From an uncultured Butyricimonas sp. (lineage in GTDB: Bacteria; Bacteroidota; Bacteroidia; Bacteroidales; Marinifilaceae), in contig CALUMT010000034.1 in the NCBI GenBank assembly GCA_944321845.1, forward strand, positions 1-64,000: 64,000 bases of DNA. The letters are read 5' to 3'. Of this stretch, positions 18,446 through 27,764 are shown in pieces; the first letter of the stretch is position 1, and each line of letters opens with the position of its first letter. The translations under genes were made by a program, and so were the position numbers. The notes under the pieces were generated by a model, which saw nothing but the letters and a program-made list of their open reading frames with translations, was not told where the DNA came from and made no database searches.

Positions 18446-19303
18446 TTAAAAATACAACTCGTCCATATCTTTATTCAAATAGCCATACACGGAAAACCAT
18501 GCTGACAGGAGAGACAGCAAAACTCCACACAACAACACAGTCCCTACCATAATAACAATGACATCCCGGTGTATAATATATACCACATCACCGGCTTTTT
18601 CCTGCACGAAAAATATCATTCCCAACAACACAACATTAGCAATTAATCCACCAAAGAAGCCTCTCCAGACACTATCACAAATAAATGGCTTACAAATAAA
18701 AAAAGGCTTCGCTCCCACCAACTGCATCGTCTTGATTAAAAAGCGTTGGGAATAAACAGCCAAATGAATAGTATTCCGTATCAACGTGAAAGAGATTAAC
18801 ACCAAAACAGCCGTGATAATCAAAAACAACAATGTAATTCTACGGATATTGTCATTTATACTCTCCACCATTGACTTCTGGTAATACACTTCCTGGATAA
18901 TATCGAACCTTTCCAGGCTTTTTTCAATATTTTTCAATGAGTCAGGATGAGCGTACACGGGATTTAATTTTATCTCGATGGAAGGCAACAAGGGATTCGC
19001 CCCCAAAATAGCCTCAAAATCCTCCCCCACTTCTTGTTTAAATGCTTTCGCCGCATCTTCTTTCGTTATACTGGTAGAGGAATAAACAAAAGGCCGAGTA
19101 TCCAATATTTTCTGCAAACGCCGTATCTCTGCTTCTTTCGTGTTATCTTTCACTATTATCGAAAAGCCCACGTTTTGTTTCACATAGTCAGACAACATTT
19201 TAGCATTCAACAGCAAAAAAACGAGCATACCGATCACAATCAGCACCAACGAAATACTGATTGTAGAAACGAAATATGAACCTTTCACCCTCTTGCTTCC
19301 CAT
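18446..19303 (-). CDS. ftsX: Cell division protein FtsX-type permease
   Basis: Membrane partner of FtsE, which couples division to activation of peptidoglycan hydrolases. It has 285 residues from the ATG at 19303 (MGSKRVKGSYF); the 41-residue longer frame has no start matching the family. The layout is TM1 (SISLVLIVIGMLVFLLL), a periplasmic domain of about 130 residues (VGFSIIVKDNTKEAEIRRLQ, SITKEDAAKAFKQE), then three TM spans ending LSAWFSVYGYLNKDMDELYF. ftsE is not adjacent, which is common in this phylum. A candidate promoter lies at 19327-19357. Confidence 0.9.
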   Translation of the reverse strand: MGSKRVKGSYFVSTISISLVLIVIGMLVFLLLNAKMLSDYVKQNVGFSIIVKDNTKEAEIRRLQKILDTRPFVYSSTSITKEDAAKAFKQEVGEDFEAILGANPLLPSIEIKLNPVYAHPDSLKNIEKSLERFDIIQEVYYQKSMVESINDNIRRITLLFLIITAVLVLISFTLIRNTIHLAVYSQRFLIKTMQLVGAKPFFICKPFICDSVWRGFFGGLIANVVLLGMIFFVQEKAGDVVYIIHRDVIVIMVGTVLLCGVLLSLLSAWFSVYGYLNKDMDELYF

Positions 19304-19326
19304 TTTATAATAAATTAATGACCCGA

Positions 19327-19357
19327 CAAATATAGCTATTCTATAGGCGAGAACAAC
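19327..19357 (-). promoter_or_regulatory. Candidate promoter of the ftsX-uppP-truB-queA run
   Basis: On the minus strand TATATTTG (19334-19327) matches the -7 box TAnnTTTG. GTTG, one base off TTTG, lies 19 bp upstream. The ftsX ATG is 24 bp downstream of the -7 box. Confidence 0.5.
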
Positions 19358-19469
19358 TTTTTCAAGTAAAAAACATATAAAATAAATTCTAGAATCAGTA
19401 ATAATCACGTAAGAACGAGGCTCCAAGAAAAAGATAATGTAAAAACATCATCTTTTTCGCAAAGATTTT

Positions 19470-19500
19470 TTTGCCAGAAACAAAAAACACACTATATTTG
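19470..19500 (+). promoter_or_regulatory. Sigma-A promoter of the tRNA-Gly/tRNA-Leu unit
   Basis: TTTG (19470-19473), 19-bp spacer, TATATTTG (19493-19500), a perfect match to the Bacteroidota consensus, about 40 bp before the tRNA-Gly 5' end. Confidence 0.8.
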
Positions 19501-19539
19501 CCCTCGCAAAACGAAAGACGTTCTTTGCAGAATTAACAG

Positions 19540-19615
19540 GCGAAAATAGCTCAGTTGGTAGAGCATAACCTTGCCAAGGTTAGGGTCGCGGGTTCGAGTC
19601 CCGTTTTTCGCTCCA
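19540..19615 (+). tRNA. tRNA-Gly (GCC)
   Basis: Acceptor GCGAAAA pairs with TTTTCGC. The anticodon stem TAACC/GGTTA encloses TTGCCAA, giving anticodon GCC. The T arm contains GGTTCGAGTCC. The 3' CCA is encoded (19613-19615). Confidence 0.96.
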
Positions 19616-19618
19616 GTT

Positions 19619-19703
19619 GCTCGAATGGTGGAATTGGTAGACACGCGGGACTTAAAATCCCGTGGCCATTGCGGCTGTGCGGGTTCAAGTCCCGCTTCGA
19701 GTA
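19619..19703 (+). tRNA. tRNA-Leu (TAA)
   Basis: An 85-nt class II tRNA with a long variable arm. The anticodon stem CGGGA/TCCCG encloses CTTAAAA, giving anticodon TAA. The T loop is GGGTTCAAGTCCC. It is three bases from tRNA-Gly, so one transcript is likely. CCA is not encoded. Confidence 0.95.
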
Positions 19704-19704
19704 C

Positions 19705-19739
19705 AAAAAAGGAGTTACAACAAAAGTAACTCCTTTTTT
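19705..19739 (+). terminator. Terminator of the tRNA-Gly/tRNA-Leu unit
   Basis: Stem GGAGTTAC / GTAACTCC with a 7-nt loop, extended by flanking A and T runs, ends in seven T on the plus strand. Confidence 0.85.
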
Positions 19740-19798
19740 GTTGCACTATAGATTCATTATCATTCAACCTGCTTTATCCTGCATTTATACCGATAAAC

Positions 19799-19838
19799 AA
19801 AAAAAATAAAGGAGCATCGATAATTATCGACGCCCCTT
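19799..19838 (-). terminator. Terminator of clpB
   Basis: Minus-strand arms AAGGGGCGTCGATA and TATCGATGCTCCTT pair over up to 14 bp with two G-T wobbles. A T-rich run (TTATTTTTTTT) follows. It lies 22 bp after the clpB stop. Confidence 0.8.
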
Positions 19839-19859
19839 CATTCTATAATTAATCTCTAT

Positions 19860-22451
19860 TTATTTATTCTCAAAGACAATTTTATCGTCTTTCACGTCTA
19901 CCACTATACGACTATCCCTCGAAACCTCTTCCGACAATATCTGCCGAGACAAATCATTCAATAACGTCCGCTGTATAACACGTTTCACGGGACGAGCTCC
20001 AAATTGCGGGTCGTAACCGGCATCAGCCAACCATTCCACGGCTTTATCCGTGATCTCAATAGCAATACCGTTATTCGCCAACATCTTCTTCACTCCATTA
20101 AACTGCAAACGTACAATATCCACGATTTCCGATTTCTTCAACGGAGCAAACATAATAATCTCATCAATACGGTTCAAGAACTCCGGCCGAATCGTCTGCT
20201 TCAACATCTCGTAAACCTCGTGGTTCGTCCGCTCCAGAACCTCATCCCGGTTATTTTCATCAATACCTTTCAGACGTTCCTGAATTATCTGGGCTCCAAT
20301 ATTAGAGGTCATGATAATGATCGTGTTCTTGAAATCCACCACACGTCCTTTATTATCCGTCAGTCGCCCATCATCCAGCACTTGCAACAAGATATTGAAG
20401 ACATCCGGGTGAGCTTTCTCTATCTCATCGAGCAAAATCACGGAATAAGGTTTCCTTCGTACGGCCTCCGTCAATTGTCCGCCCTCATCATAACCCACGT
20501 ATCCCGGAGGCGCTCCAATCAATCGGGAGACAGAATGACGCTCTTGATATTCCGACATATCGATACGGGTCATCAGCGACTCATCATCAAACAGGAACTC
20601 TGCCAAGGCCTTCGCCAACTCCGTTTTACCAACACCCGTCGTTCCCAGGAATATAAAGGAACCTATCGGTCTCTTCGCATCCTGCAACCCGGCCCGATTA
20701 CGCCGTACCGCATCGGCCAATGCCGTGATGGCCACATCCTGACCGACAACCCGCTTGTGCAGTTCCTCTTCCAAGTGCAACAATTTCTGACGTTCACTCT
20801 GCATCATCCGGCTAACAGGTATCCCCGTCCATTTGGATACCACGGCGGCGATATCATCCTCCGTCACCTCTTCCCGAATCAAAGACTGCCCGTGTTTGGC
20901 ATCAGCCAATTTCGCCTTAATCTCTTCAATTCGGTGCTCAGCCTCTTTGATTCGCCCGTAACGGATTTCGGCCACTTTACCATAATCACCTTCCCGTTCG
21001 GCCCGATCAGCCTCGAAACGGTACTGCTCGATGGCGTCTTTATTCTTTTGTATCTCCTCGATCAAGGAACGTTCGGATTCCCACTGGGCCCGCATCTTCG
21101 TGCGTTCCTGGTTCAAGTTTGCCAACTCCTCCTGAATCTCGTCCAGTTTCTTGCTTTGGCCTTCACGTTTGATAGCCTCTTTCTCGATTTCCAGTTGCTT
21201 GATTTTCCGTTCCAGCTCATCGATTTCCTCGGGCACGGAATTCATCTCCATCCGCAGACGGGCGGCAGCTTCATCCACCAGGTCGATGGCCTTATCCGGC
21301 AGGAACCGATCCGAGATATACCGGTGGGACAATTCCACGGAAGCGATAATTGCATCATCCGTGATACGTACCTTGTGGTGATTCTCGTACCTTTCCTTCA
21401 ATCCACGCATGATACTGATTGCGCTCATCACGTCCGGCTCGTCAATCATCACCTTCTGGAACCGCCGCTCCAGGGCCTTATCCTGCTCGAAATACTTCTG
21501 GTACTCGTTCAAGGTCGTCGCACCGATTGCGCGCAAATCACCCCGAGCCAACGCCGGTTTCAGGATATTCGCGGCATCCATCGCTCCATCCGACTTACCG
21601 GCTCCAACCAACGTGTGAATCTCGTCGATAAACAGGATAATATCACCTTCCGAGGCGACCACCTCGTTGACCACCGCTTTCAATCGCTCCTCGAACTCAC
21701 CCTTGTACTTCGCACCGGCAATCAAGGCTCCCATATCCAGCGAGAAAATCTGCTTTGACGTCAAATTCGAGGGAACATCCCCGTTCACGATACGCTGGGC
21801 CAATCCCTCGGCAATAGCCGTCTTACCGACACCCGGTTCCCCGATCAATATCGGGTTGTTCTTCGTCCGTCGAGACAGAATCTGCAACACCCGACGAATC
21901 TCATCATCCCGTCCGATAACGGGATCCAGTTTACCTTCCCTTGCCCGTTGATTCAAGTTTATAGCGTATTTCCCGAGCGCATCGTAATTATCTTCTGCCG
22001 ATTGGGAATTCACCTTGCTTCCCTTTCTCAGCTCAAGGATAGCCTCCCGAGTTTCCTTCTCCGTCATACCGGCATCCTTCAGCATCCGGGCAACCTCGTC
22101 ATTCACGGCCAGCAATCCCAGCAGGATATGCTCCAGGGACACGTACTGATCTCCCATCTCCCCGGCCAATTTGGTGGCCCGCTCCAGAACCCTATTCGCG
22201 TTATCCGACAGATAAGGCGAGCCCCCGGATACTCTCGGGTAAGCGTCCACGATTCGTTCCAAGGCCGCTTTCACGTTCCGTCCGTTTATTCCCAGCTTAT
22301 TGAAAATAAACGTTGTGATATTCTCACCCTTGGCTACAAGCCCCATCAACAGATGTCCCGTCTCGATGGCCTGCTGCCCTTTTTCCTGCGCCACACGCAC
22401 CGCCTCCTGGACGGCTTCCTGTGACTTAATTGTATAATTGTTCATGTTCAT
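19860..22451 (-). CDS. clpB: ATP-dependent disaggregase chaperone ClpB
   Basis: A Hsp100 disaggregase that works with DnaK to rescue aggregated proteins after heat stress. It has 863 residues, standard for ClpB. An N-terminal Clp_N domain (about 1-145) is followed by NBD1 with Walker A GEPGVGKT (204-211), the coiled-coil M domain (about 400-530, e.g. [20 protein letters not shown]), and NBD2 with Walker A GTTGVGKT and sensor FLNRIDEI. The M domain separates it from ClpA/ClpC. A good Shine-Dalgarno-like AAAGGAG lies 11 bp before the ATG, unusual for this phylum. Monocistronic. Confidence 0.98.
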   Translation of the reverse strand: MNMNNYTIKSQEAVQEAVRVAQEKGQQAIETGHLLMGLVAKGENITTFIFNKLGINGRNVKAALERIVDAYPRVSGGSPYLSDNANRVLERATKLAGEMGDQYVSLEHILLGLLAVNDEVARMLKDAGMTEKETREAILELRKGSKVNSQSAEDNYDALGKYAINLNQRAREGKLDPVIGRDDEIRRVLQILSRRTKNNPILIGEPGVGKTAIAEGLAQRIVNGDVPSNLTSKQIFSLDMGALIAGAKYKGEFEERLKAVVNEVVASEGDIILFIDEIHTLVGAGKSDGAMDAANILKPALARGDLRAIGATTLNEYQKYFEQDKALERRFQKVMIDEPDVMSAISIMRGLKERYENHHKVRITDDAIIASVELSHRYISDRFLPDKAIDLVDEAAARLRMEMNSVPEEIDELERKIKQLEIEKEAIKREGQSKKLDEIQEELANLNQERTKMRAQWESERSLIEEIQKNKDAIEQYRFEADRAEREGDYGKVAEIRYGRIKEAEHRIEEIKAKLADAKHGQSLIREEVTEDDIAAVVSKWTGIPVSRMMQSERQKLLHLEEELHKRVVGQDVAITALADAVRRNRAGLQDAKRPIGSFIFLGTTGVGKTELAKALAEFLFDDESLMTRIDMSEYQERHSVSRLIGAPPGYVGYDEGGQLTEAVRRKPYSVILLDEIEKAHPDVFNILLQVLDDGRLTDNKGRVVDFKNTIIIMTSNIGAQIIQERLKGIDENNRDEVLERTNHEVYEMLKQTIRPEFLNRIDEIIMFAPLKKSEIVDIVRLQFNGVKKMLANNGIAIEITDKAVEWLADAGYDPQFGARPVKRVIQRTLLNDLSRQILSEEVSRDSRIVVDVKDDKIVFENK

Positions 22452-22680
22452 AATCTCAATCTCTCCTTTCGTTTATCCCTTTATACAACATACATACCAC
22501 CCCACAAATTATGACAAATCGACATTCAATAAGCAAAATATACTGCCCTTTTGACACTACTCTCTTGTTCATCCATCTTTTTCCAACCACACGTCTTCCT
22601 CCGGAACATTGCCCTTTTGGCAAGGCAATAATAAACAGCAACATACCATTGATATATCCTTTAATACCTATTCATGCACA

Positions 22681-22724
22681 AGTGCAGATGAGGAGCAGAT
22701 AAGCAGCAGGTGATGAGCAGGTGA
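22681..22724 (+). repeat. Degenerate 11-bp tandem repeat array, locus 2
   Basis: Four gapless 11-mers: AGTGCAGATGA, GGAGCAGATAA, GCAGCAGGTGA, TGAGCAGGTGA. Columns 4-7 (GCAG), 9 (T) and 11 (A) are invariant. The array lies in the 471-bp gap between divergent clpB and the S46 peptidase; apart from the array and the promoter at 22838-22868 I see no gene in that gap. The consensus matches the arrays at 2376-2441 and 54540-54594. Confidence 0.65.
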
Positions 22725-22837
22725 GTAAAACAAGGAGAGTCCTGGTCATTACCAATTTACAGCTTATGAAATTTGAGTCTTTTTCAGGCAATCTAAAATG
22801 TTTTCGTCCCTTCAAGCCATCAGCGAAGAAAAGAAAT

Positions 22838-22868
22838 CTTGCATATCTCACGAGAAATCGTATCTTCG
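22838..22868 (+). promoter_or_regulatory. Candidate promoter of the S46 peptidase gene
   Basis: CTTG (22838-22841), 19-bp spacer, TATCTTCG (22861-22868). One mismatch in each box relative to TTTG / TAnnTTTG. The ATG is 54 bp downstream. Confidence 0.5.
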
Positions 22869-22922
22869 CGACCGTTTGAAATTTATTAATAACTAAATAC
22901 ATCAAATCGAGAATCGTAAACA

Positions 22923-25076
22923 ATGAAGAGGATTTTTATTATCGTATTCGCTTTGCTTTCAACGTCCATCACTCGGGCGGATGAAGGTATGTGGCTGCTT
23001 TCCATGCTGGGAAAGAATATCGCCACGATGCAGGAAATGGGATGTAAACTATCCGCAGAGGATATTTACTCCATCAACAAGGCTTGCCTGAAAGACGCCA
23101 TCGTTGGCTTGGGTCGCGACGGACGCCCGTTCAGCCACTTCTGCTCTGGGGAAATCATCTCGGGCGAAGGATTGGTTCTGACGAACCATCACTGTGGATT
23201 CCCTTACATTCAAGCTCATTCCACCGTGGAGCATGACTACCTGGCCAACGGATTCTGGGCCTACAGCAAGAAAGAAGAATTATCTAACCCGGGATTGACC
23301 GCCTCCATCCTGCAACGCATTGAGGACGTGACGGACAAGGTTAACGCCGCATTGAACGACAACATGAGCGAGGCTGAACGCGCACAGGTCATCGCTATCG
23401 TGTCTCAACGGATTGCCGCCGAGGCCATGAAGGGAACGAACCTGGCCGCTCAAGTACAGAGCATGTTCGAGGGTAATCAATATTGCCTGCTTGTTTATAA
23501 AATCTATCGTGACGTACGCCTCGTGGGTGCCCCGCCACAGAGCATGGGTAAATTCGGTGGAGACACGGATAACTGGGTATGGCCGCGTCACACGTGCGAC
23601 TTCTCCATGTTCCGCATCTACACGGGTCCTGAGGGCGAACCGGCTGCTTTCTCCGAAAAGAACATTCCGTTGAAACCGCGCCACTTCTTGCCTGTTTCTG
23701 CCAAGGGAGTGAAAGACGGCGACTTCGCCATGATCATGGGATTCCCCGGCACGACTGACCGTTTCCTGACAAGCTTCGGGTTGAAAGCCACGATGGCCAA
23801 CAACGATATCCGTTACAAGGTACGTACGGAGAAATTACGCATCATGAAAGAAGGCATGGAAAAGGACACGAAAACCCGTATCCAATACGCCTCAAAACAT
23901 GCCAGCAGCGCGAACTACTGGAAATATTCCTTCGAGCAGAACAAGGCGCTGAAGAAATTGAACACGATGGGAGCCAAGGAGCAAATCGAGCGTGATTTCA
24001 CCGCGTGGGTAAACGCTGATCCGGCCCGCGTGGCAAAATACGGTAAAGCACTGGACATGATCCGTGACGGATACGCTCAGTTGAGCGACTATGCCACGGC
24101 ACAATCCTACCTGATGGAAGCCTTGTTGCAAGGAGGTGAGGCTTACATGTTCGCCATGCAGACCGGAGACGCTATCGCGTCACTCGATACCCTTCCCGCA
24201 GAGAAGAGAAACGACCTTATCGAACGCTTGAAAACAGCCGCTCAAGGCTTCTACAAGGACTTCAACGAGGAAATCGACGTGAACACCACGGCTGCGTTGA
24301 TGAAGATGTTCGCCGATAACGTGAAACCGGAAATGTACCCGGAGATCATCAACGAGGTGAACAAGAAATACAAGGGTGATTTCATGAAATTCGCCAAAGA
24401 GATCGGCAGCAAATCTATTTTCCGGAACGAGGCTGCATTCATGGCCTTCCTGGAAAAACCGAGCGCCAAGAAGGTGAAAGCCGATTTGGCTTACCGTACG
24501 GGAATGTCTGTTTACAACGCGTACATGGAAATGCGCAAGGCCACTGCTGAGATGCAGGCAGCTATCGCCAAGGGAGACCGTCTGTTCGTGAACGGGTTGA
24601 TGACAAAAGATCCGGACAAGGCATGGGCCCCGAACGCCAACTCTACGCTTCGCTTGACTTACGGTAAGGTAGGCAGCTATAAACCTCGTGATGGCGTGTT
24701 CTATGATTACTACACGACACTGACCGGTGTTATGGAGAAAGAAGGCCCGAAGGGCGGTGAATTCGAAGTACCGGCCAAGTTGAAAGAAGTATATAACGCC
24801 AAGGACTTTGCTCCTTACGGGGACGGCAATATCGTGACCTGTTTCATCACGAACAACGACATCACGGGCGGTAATTCCGGTTCTCCGGTTATTAACGGGA
24901 ACGGGGAATTAATCGGTACGGCTTTCGACGGTAATTCCGAGGCCATGTCCGGTGATATCGACTTCGAGGAGAACTTGCAACGCTGCATCAACCTGGATAC
25001 GCGCTACATGCTGTTCGTGGTTGACAAGATTGCAGGAGCCAAGAATCTTATCCAAGAAATGAAGATCGTGTACTAA
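22923..25076 (+). CDS. S46 family dipeptidyl-peptidase (DPP7/DPP11 type)
   Basis: A periplasmic or surface serine exopeptidase that removes dipeptides from peptide N-termini, central to amino-acid nutrition of asaccharolytic Bacteroidales. It has a signal peptide (MKRIFIIVFALLSTSITRA) and 717 residues, normal for the family. Catalytic His is in LTNHHCGFPYIQ, Asp in GGDTDNWVWPRHTCDFS, and Ser652 in GGNSGSPVIN. The residue 18 positions after that Ser, which sets P1 preference (Gly in DPP7, Arg in DPP11), is Gly here (AFDGNSEAMSGD), suggesting hydrophobic P1 specificity; this alignment is mine. It ends at a strong bidirectional terminator. Confidence 0.94.
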   Translation: MKRIFIIVFALLSTSITRADEGMWLLSMLGKNIATMQEMGCKLSAEDIYSINKACLKDAIVGLGRDGRPFSHFCSGEIISGEGLVLTNHHCGFPYIQAHSTVEHDYLANGFWAYSKKEELSNPGLTASILQRIEDVTDKVNAALNDNMSEAERAQVIAIVSQRIAAEAMKGTNLAAQVQSMFEGNQYCLLVYKIYRDVRLVGAPPQSMGKFGGDTDNWVWPRHTCDFSMFRIYTGPEGEPAAFSEKNIPLKPRHFLPVSAKGVKDGDFAMIMGFPGTTDRFLTSFGLKATMANNDIRYKVRTEKLRIMKEGMEKDTKTRIQYASKHASSANYWKYSFEQNKALKKLNTMGAKEQIERDFTAWVNADPARVAKYGKALDMIRDGYAQLSDYATAQSYLMEALLQGGEAYMFAMQTGDAIASLDTLPAEKRNDLIERLKTAAQGFYKDFNEEIDVNTTAALMKMFADNVKPEMYPEIINEVNKKYKGDFMKFAKEIGSKSIFRNEAAFMAFLEKPSAKKVKADLAYRTGMSVYNAYMEMRKATAEMQAAIAKGDRLFVNGLMTKDPDKAWAPNANSTLRLTYGKVGSYKPRDGVFYDYYTTLTGVMEKEGPKGGEFEVPAKLKEVYNAKDFAPYGDGNIVTCFITNNDITGGNSGSPVINGNGELIGTAFDGNSEAMSGDIDFEENLQRCINLDTRYMLFVVDKIAGAKNLIQEMKIVY

Positions 25077-25086
25077 TTCACGAAAT

Positions 25087-25132
25087 CCTTAAAATAAAAG
25101 GCCGCCCGATTGGGCGGCCTTTTATTTTAAGG
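25087..25132. terminator. Long bidirectional terminator between convergent genes
   Basis: A 21-bp perfect inverted repeat (25087-25107 with 25112-25132) has core GGCCGCCC / GGGCGGCC and only a 4-nt loop, GATT. The outer arms AAAATAAAA/TTTTATTTT supply T-runs for both strands. It serves the S46 gene (plus) and the DUF4252 gene (minus). Confidence 0.92.
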
Positions 25133-25142
25133 AAAAACAAGC

Positions 25143-26372
25143 TTAAAAACCGAACACCATCGTACCCGCCGTCACGATAGCCACCTGGGCATCGGGAACC
25201 CGGAACAATTTACGCTCCGCTTCCGTCACGGGACGAATCTGGATGATTTGGGACGGATCAACAGTGAATTCCCGGGTCAGACGGTTATTGACCAACAATG
25301 CCGGCTCTTCGAGTTTCTCCGTGTTCACGGTATATTCCTGGTTCCGGTATTTATAACGTAACACACCATTCGAAAAACTAATGAATTCCCCGGCTTTCTC
25401 CTTCGTGTTAATCACGACATAGGAGGTTTTTGGAGTATTCGGATCGGATACCATCATTACGTTGGCGATATCCTCTGGAATATCCCGAGTCAAGGAATCT
25501 GCTGCATAGGCAACGCCATCTATCATGTAACGAACATTCACGTTCTTGGCATCGACCTTGATACGGGTCTTCCCGTTCTCCTGAATCACCTGCAGACCAT
25601 TCGAGAAACTCTCGACGCCATCCATATCCCCCAGCATGGACCCCATGCTAAAACCTTCTCCCATCCGGTCAAAAAGTTCCTCCATTCCCCCGAACATATC
25701 CCCCATGTCGTCCAGCATACCACGATGTTTGTTGAAGAAATCCCGGGCAGAAATAGAATCCCGACTGAAACCAAATCGTTCCTCCAGGGCCTTGAACAAA
25801 TCTTCCATGTTCCCCCGGGTAAAATCAAGGACAGAACCGTTTTCTGCAGCCAGTGGGGCATTGACATAGGCAAGCTTCTCCAGGCCTTTCACGTTCAATA
25901 CCTCGGCAAGTTGCCACACTTTATTCAAATCAATCTTTCCCTTCAACTCGACAAGCGAAAATGTATCGGCATCACGACTCCACAAGACAAGTGCCTCCAC
26001 CTGTTCGTCCCGTTGCGACACGTAAAGACGCTCCTGCCCGTATTCTCCCTCATCGCTTCGCACGAGCGTGTACTTTGATTCATCATTCAACAATGGCAAG
26101 AAACGGTCCTGAATCCGTTGCATCTCCTCCTTACCCGCCTCCTCCAATCTCACCTGCATCACGTTAATTTCCTCGATACCCCGCAACACGGCCTCTGCTG
26201 TCAGGCCCGCGTTGGCAGTCTTGTACAGATTATACACCGCGGGGGTCAACAACGTCACGGTAACCCCCGATTTGTTCCGAAAAGCCTTCATCTCTTTTCC
26301 CACTTGAGCCTGGACCTGTGTCGCCAACAAAAGGCCAAGCATCATACACACGAGTAAATTTCTTGTTTTCAT
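25143..26372 (-). CDS. Exported DUF4252-type protein with plug-like C-terminal segments
   Basis: About 409 residues with a signal peptide (MKTRNLLVCMMLGLLLATQVQAQ). The N-terminal 180 residues resemble DUF4252 (AVLRGIEEINVMQVRLEE, LWSRDADTFSLVELKGKIDLNKVWQLAEV). A Met/Gly-rich linker (DDMGDMFGGMEELFDRMG) follows. The C-terminal part contains two segments resembling TonB-receptor plug hairpins: YMIDGVAYAADSLTRDIPED with SYVVINTKEK, and LLVNNRLTREFTVDPSQII with VAIVTAGTMVFGF. The plug resemblance is by eye. Function unknown. The ATG at 26372 is preferred over the one two codons upstream. Convergent with the S46 gene. Confidence 0.68.
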   Translation of the reverse strand: MKTRNLLVCMMLGLLLATQVQAQVGKEMKAFRNKSGVTVTLLTPAVYNLYKTANAGLTAEAVLRGIEEINVMQVRLEEAGKEEMQRIQDRFLPLLNDESKYTLVRSDEGEYGQERLYVSQRDEQVEALVLWSRDADTFSLVELKGKIDLNKVWQLAEVLNVKGLEKLAYVNAPLAAENGSVLDFTRGNMEDLFKALEERFGFSRDSISARDFFNKHRGMLDDMGDMFGGMEELFDRMGEGFSMGSMLGDMDGVESFSNGLQVIQENGKTRIKVDAKNVNVRYMIDGVAYAADSLTRDIPEDIANVMMVSDPNTPKTSYVVINTKEKAGEFISFSNGVLRYKYRNQEYTVNTEKLEEPALLVNNRLTREFTVDPSQIIQIRPVTEAERKLFRVPDAQVAIVTAGTMVFGF

Positions 26373-26537
26373 AAACATACAACATTAATTTTCCACGAGT
26401 AAAGTTAATGCAAATCTGACACCATTAAACCCGGACTTAACGTTATTTACCACTGATCCCAGGGATTTATGAATACTTTCACAGAAAATCTTTACATTCG
26501 CGACGATTTTATTAACTTGTTGAAAACACGCGACATG

Positions 26538-27764
26538 ATGACATTATATAATATCGGAATTCAGGCTTACGGGGTTGCCATCAAGACAGCCTCCATGTTC
26601 AATGAAAAAGCAGCGGCATGGGTCAAAGGACGCCGGGGCATATGGAACAAGCTTTCTTCCATCGAACGGGGGAAAGGACGCCTCGTCTGGTTTCATGCCG
26701 CCTCACTTGGAGAATTCGAACAAGGACGCCCCGTTATGGAACGGTTACGGGAAATAGAACCACACACGAAAATTCTGCTCACGTTCTTCTCCCCCTCCGG
26801 ATTCGAGATTCGGAAGAATTACCCGGGAGCAGACTATATCTACTATCTCCCGCTGGACACTCCCGCGAACGCGAAACGATTCCTCGACACCTTCCAACCG
26901 GATGCCGCGGTATTTATCAAGTACGAATTCTGGTACAATTTTCTCCGGGAATTACACGACCGTAAAATCCCGACCTATTTGATATCAGCCATATTCAGGC
27001 CTAACCAGCCATTTTTCAAATCATGGGGAAAACTGCACAAGGAAATGCTCGGTTTCTTCACGAAACTCTTCGTGCAAGACGAGACCTCCCTACAACTCTT
27101 ATCCACGATTGGAATCGACAGGGTTCAACAAGCCGGGGATACTCGCTTTGACCGGGTAATGCAGATCGCGCAAGCCGCCAAACGACTCGAACGGGTAGAA
27201 CTCTTTTGCAACGGTTCCCCGGCCATTGTGTGCGGAAGCACATGGCCTGCCGACGAGGACATCATCATCCATTACATCAATAACCATAGCGGACAACACC
27301 AGAAATGGATCATCGTACCCCACGAAATCGGAGAAAGCCACATTCAATCCATCCTGAACAAATGCCACGTGCCCACGGCCCGTTACTCCGACGAGAAAGC
27401 CGACCTGCAAGCATGCCAGGTACTCGTGGTGGACGGGATCGGATTCCTTTCATCGATATATCGTTACGGGATTATCGCCTATATCGGGGGTGGATTCGGT
27501 AAAGGAATCCACAACACGCTGGAAGCTGCCGTCTACGGGATTCCGGTCATCTTCGGACCCCGTCACGAGAAATTCAAAGAAGCACTCGATTTATTGAAAC
27601 AAGGAGGAGGATTCACCATCAACAACACCGACGAATTCACCTCGCTCGTGGATTCATTAATAGAAAACCCGGCCATCACGAAAACAGCCGGGCAAAATGC
27701 ATTATCATTCGTCCAAAGCCAACTCGGGGCTACAGACGCGATTATTCGTCAACTAGTAGACTAA
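26538..27764 (+). CDS. waaA: 3-deoxy-D-manno-octulosonic acid (Kdo) transferase
   Basis: A GT30 inner-membrane glycosyltransferase that adds Kdo to lipid IVA in lipid A-core synthesis. Landmarks are LVWFHAASLGEFEQGRPVME, LLTFFSPSGFEIRKNYP, KYEFWYNFLREL, CGSTWPADEDI and IGGGFGKGIHNTLEAAVYGIPVIFGP. A longer frame begins at 26469 (MNTFTEN), but 26538 (MTLYNIGIQAYG) matches family N-termini and length (408 residues); ATG 26535 is equivalent. The last 12 bp overlap the end of the convergent S37 peptidase gene, with no terminator between. Confidence 0.94.
   Translation: MTLYNIGIQAYGVAIKTASMFNEKAAAWVKGRRGIWNKLSSIERGKGRLVWFHAASLGEFEQGRPVMERLREIEPHTKILLTFFSPSGFEIRKNYPGADYIYYLPLDTPANAKRFLDTFQPDAAVFIKYEFWYNFLRELHDRKIPTYLISAIFRPNQPFFKSWGKLHKEMLGFFTKLFVQDETSLQLLSTIGIDRVQQAGDTRFDRVMQIAQAAKRLERVELFCNGSPAIVCGSTWPADEDIIIHYINNHSGQHQKWIIVPHEIGESHIQSILNKCHVPTARYSDEKADLQACQVLVVDGIGFLSSIYRYGIIAYIGGGFGKGIHNTLEAAVYGIPVIFGPRHEKFKEALDLLKQGGGFTINNTDEFTSLVDSLIENPAITKTAGQNALSFVQSQLGATDAIIRQLVD

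Noticed and set aside
19741-19798. Possible fourth 11-bp repeat locus (CAACCTGCTTT, ATCCTGCATTT)
   Set aside because: Only one unit resembles the consensus, and it needs an inserted base; too weak.
20004-21758. Plus-strand open frame of 584 codons opposite clpB
   Set aside because: A shadow of the highly conserved clpB coding strand; composition is typical of antisense translation.
22672-22923. Minus-strand 83-codon frame upstream of the S46 gene
   Set aside because: It crosses the repeat array and the S46 promoter; no motifs.
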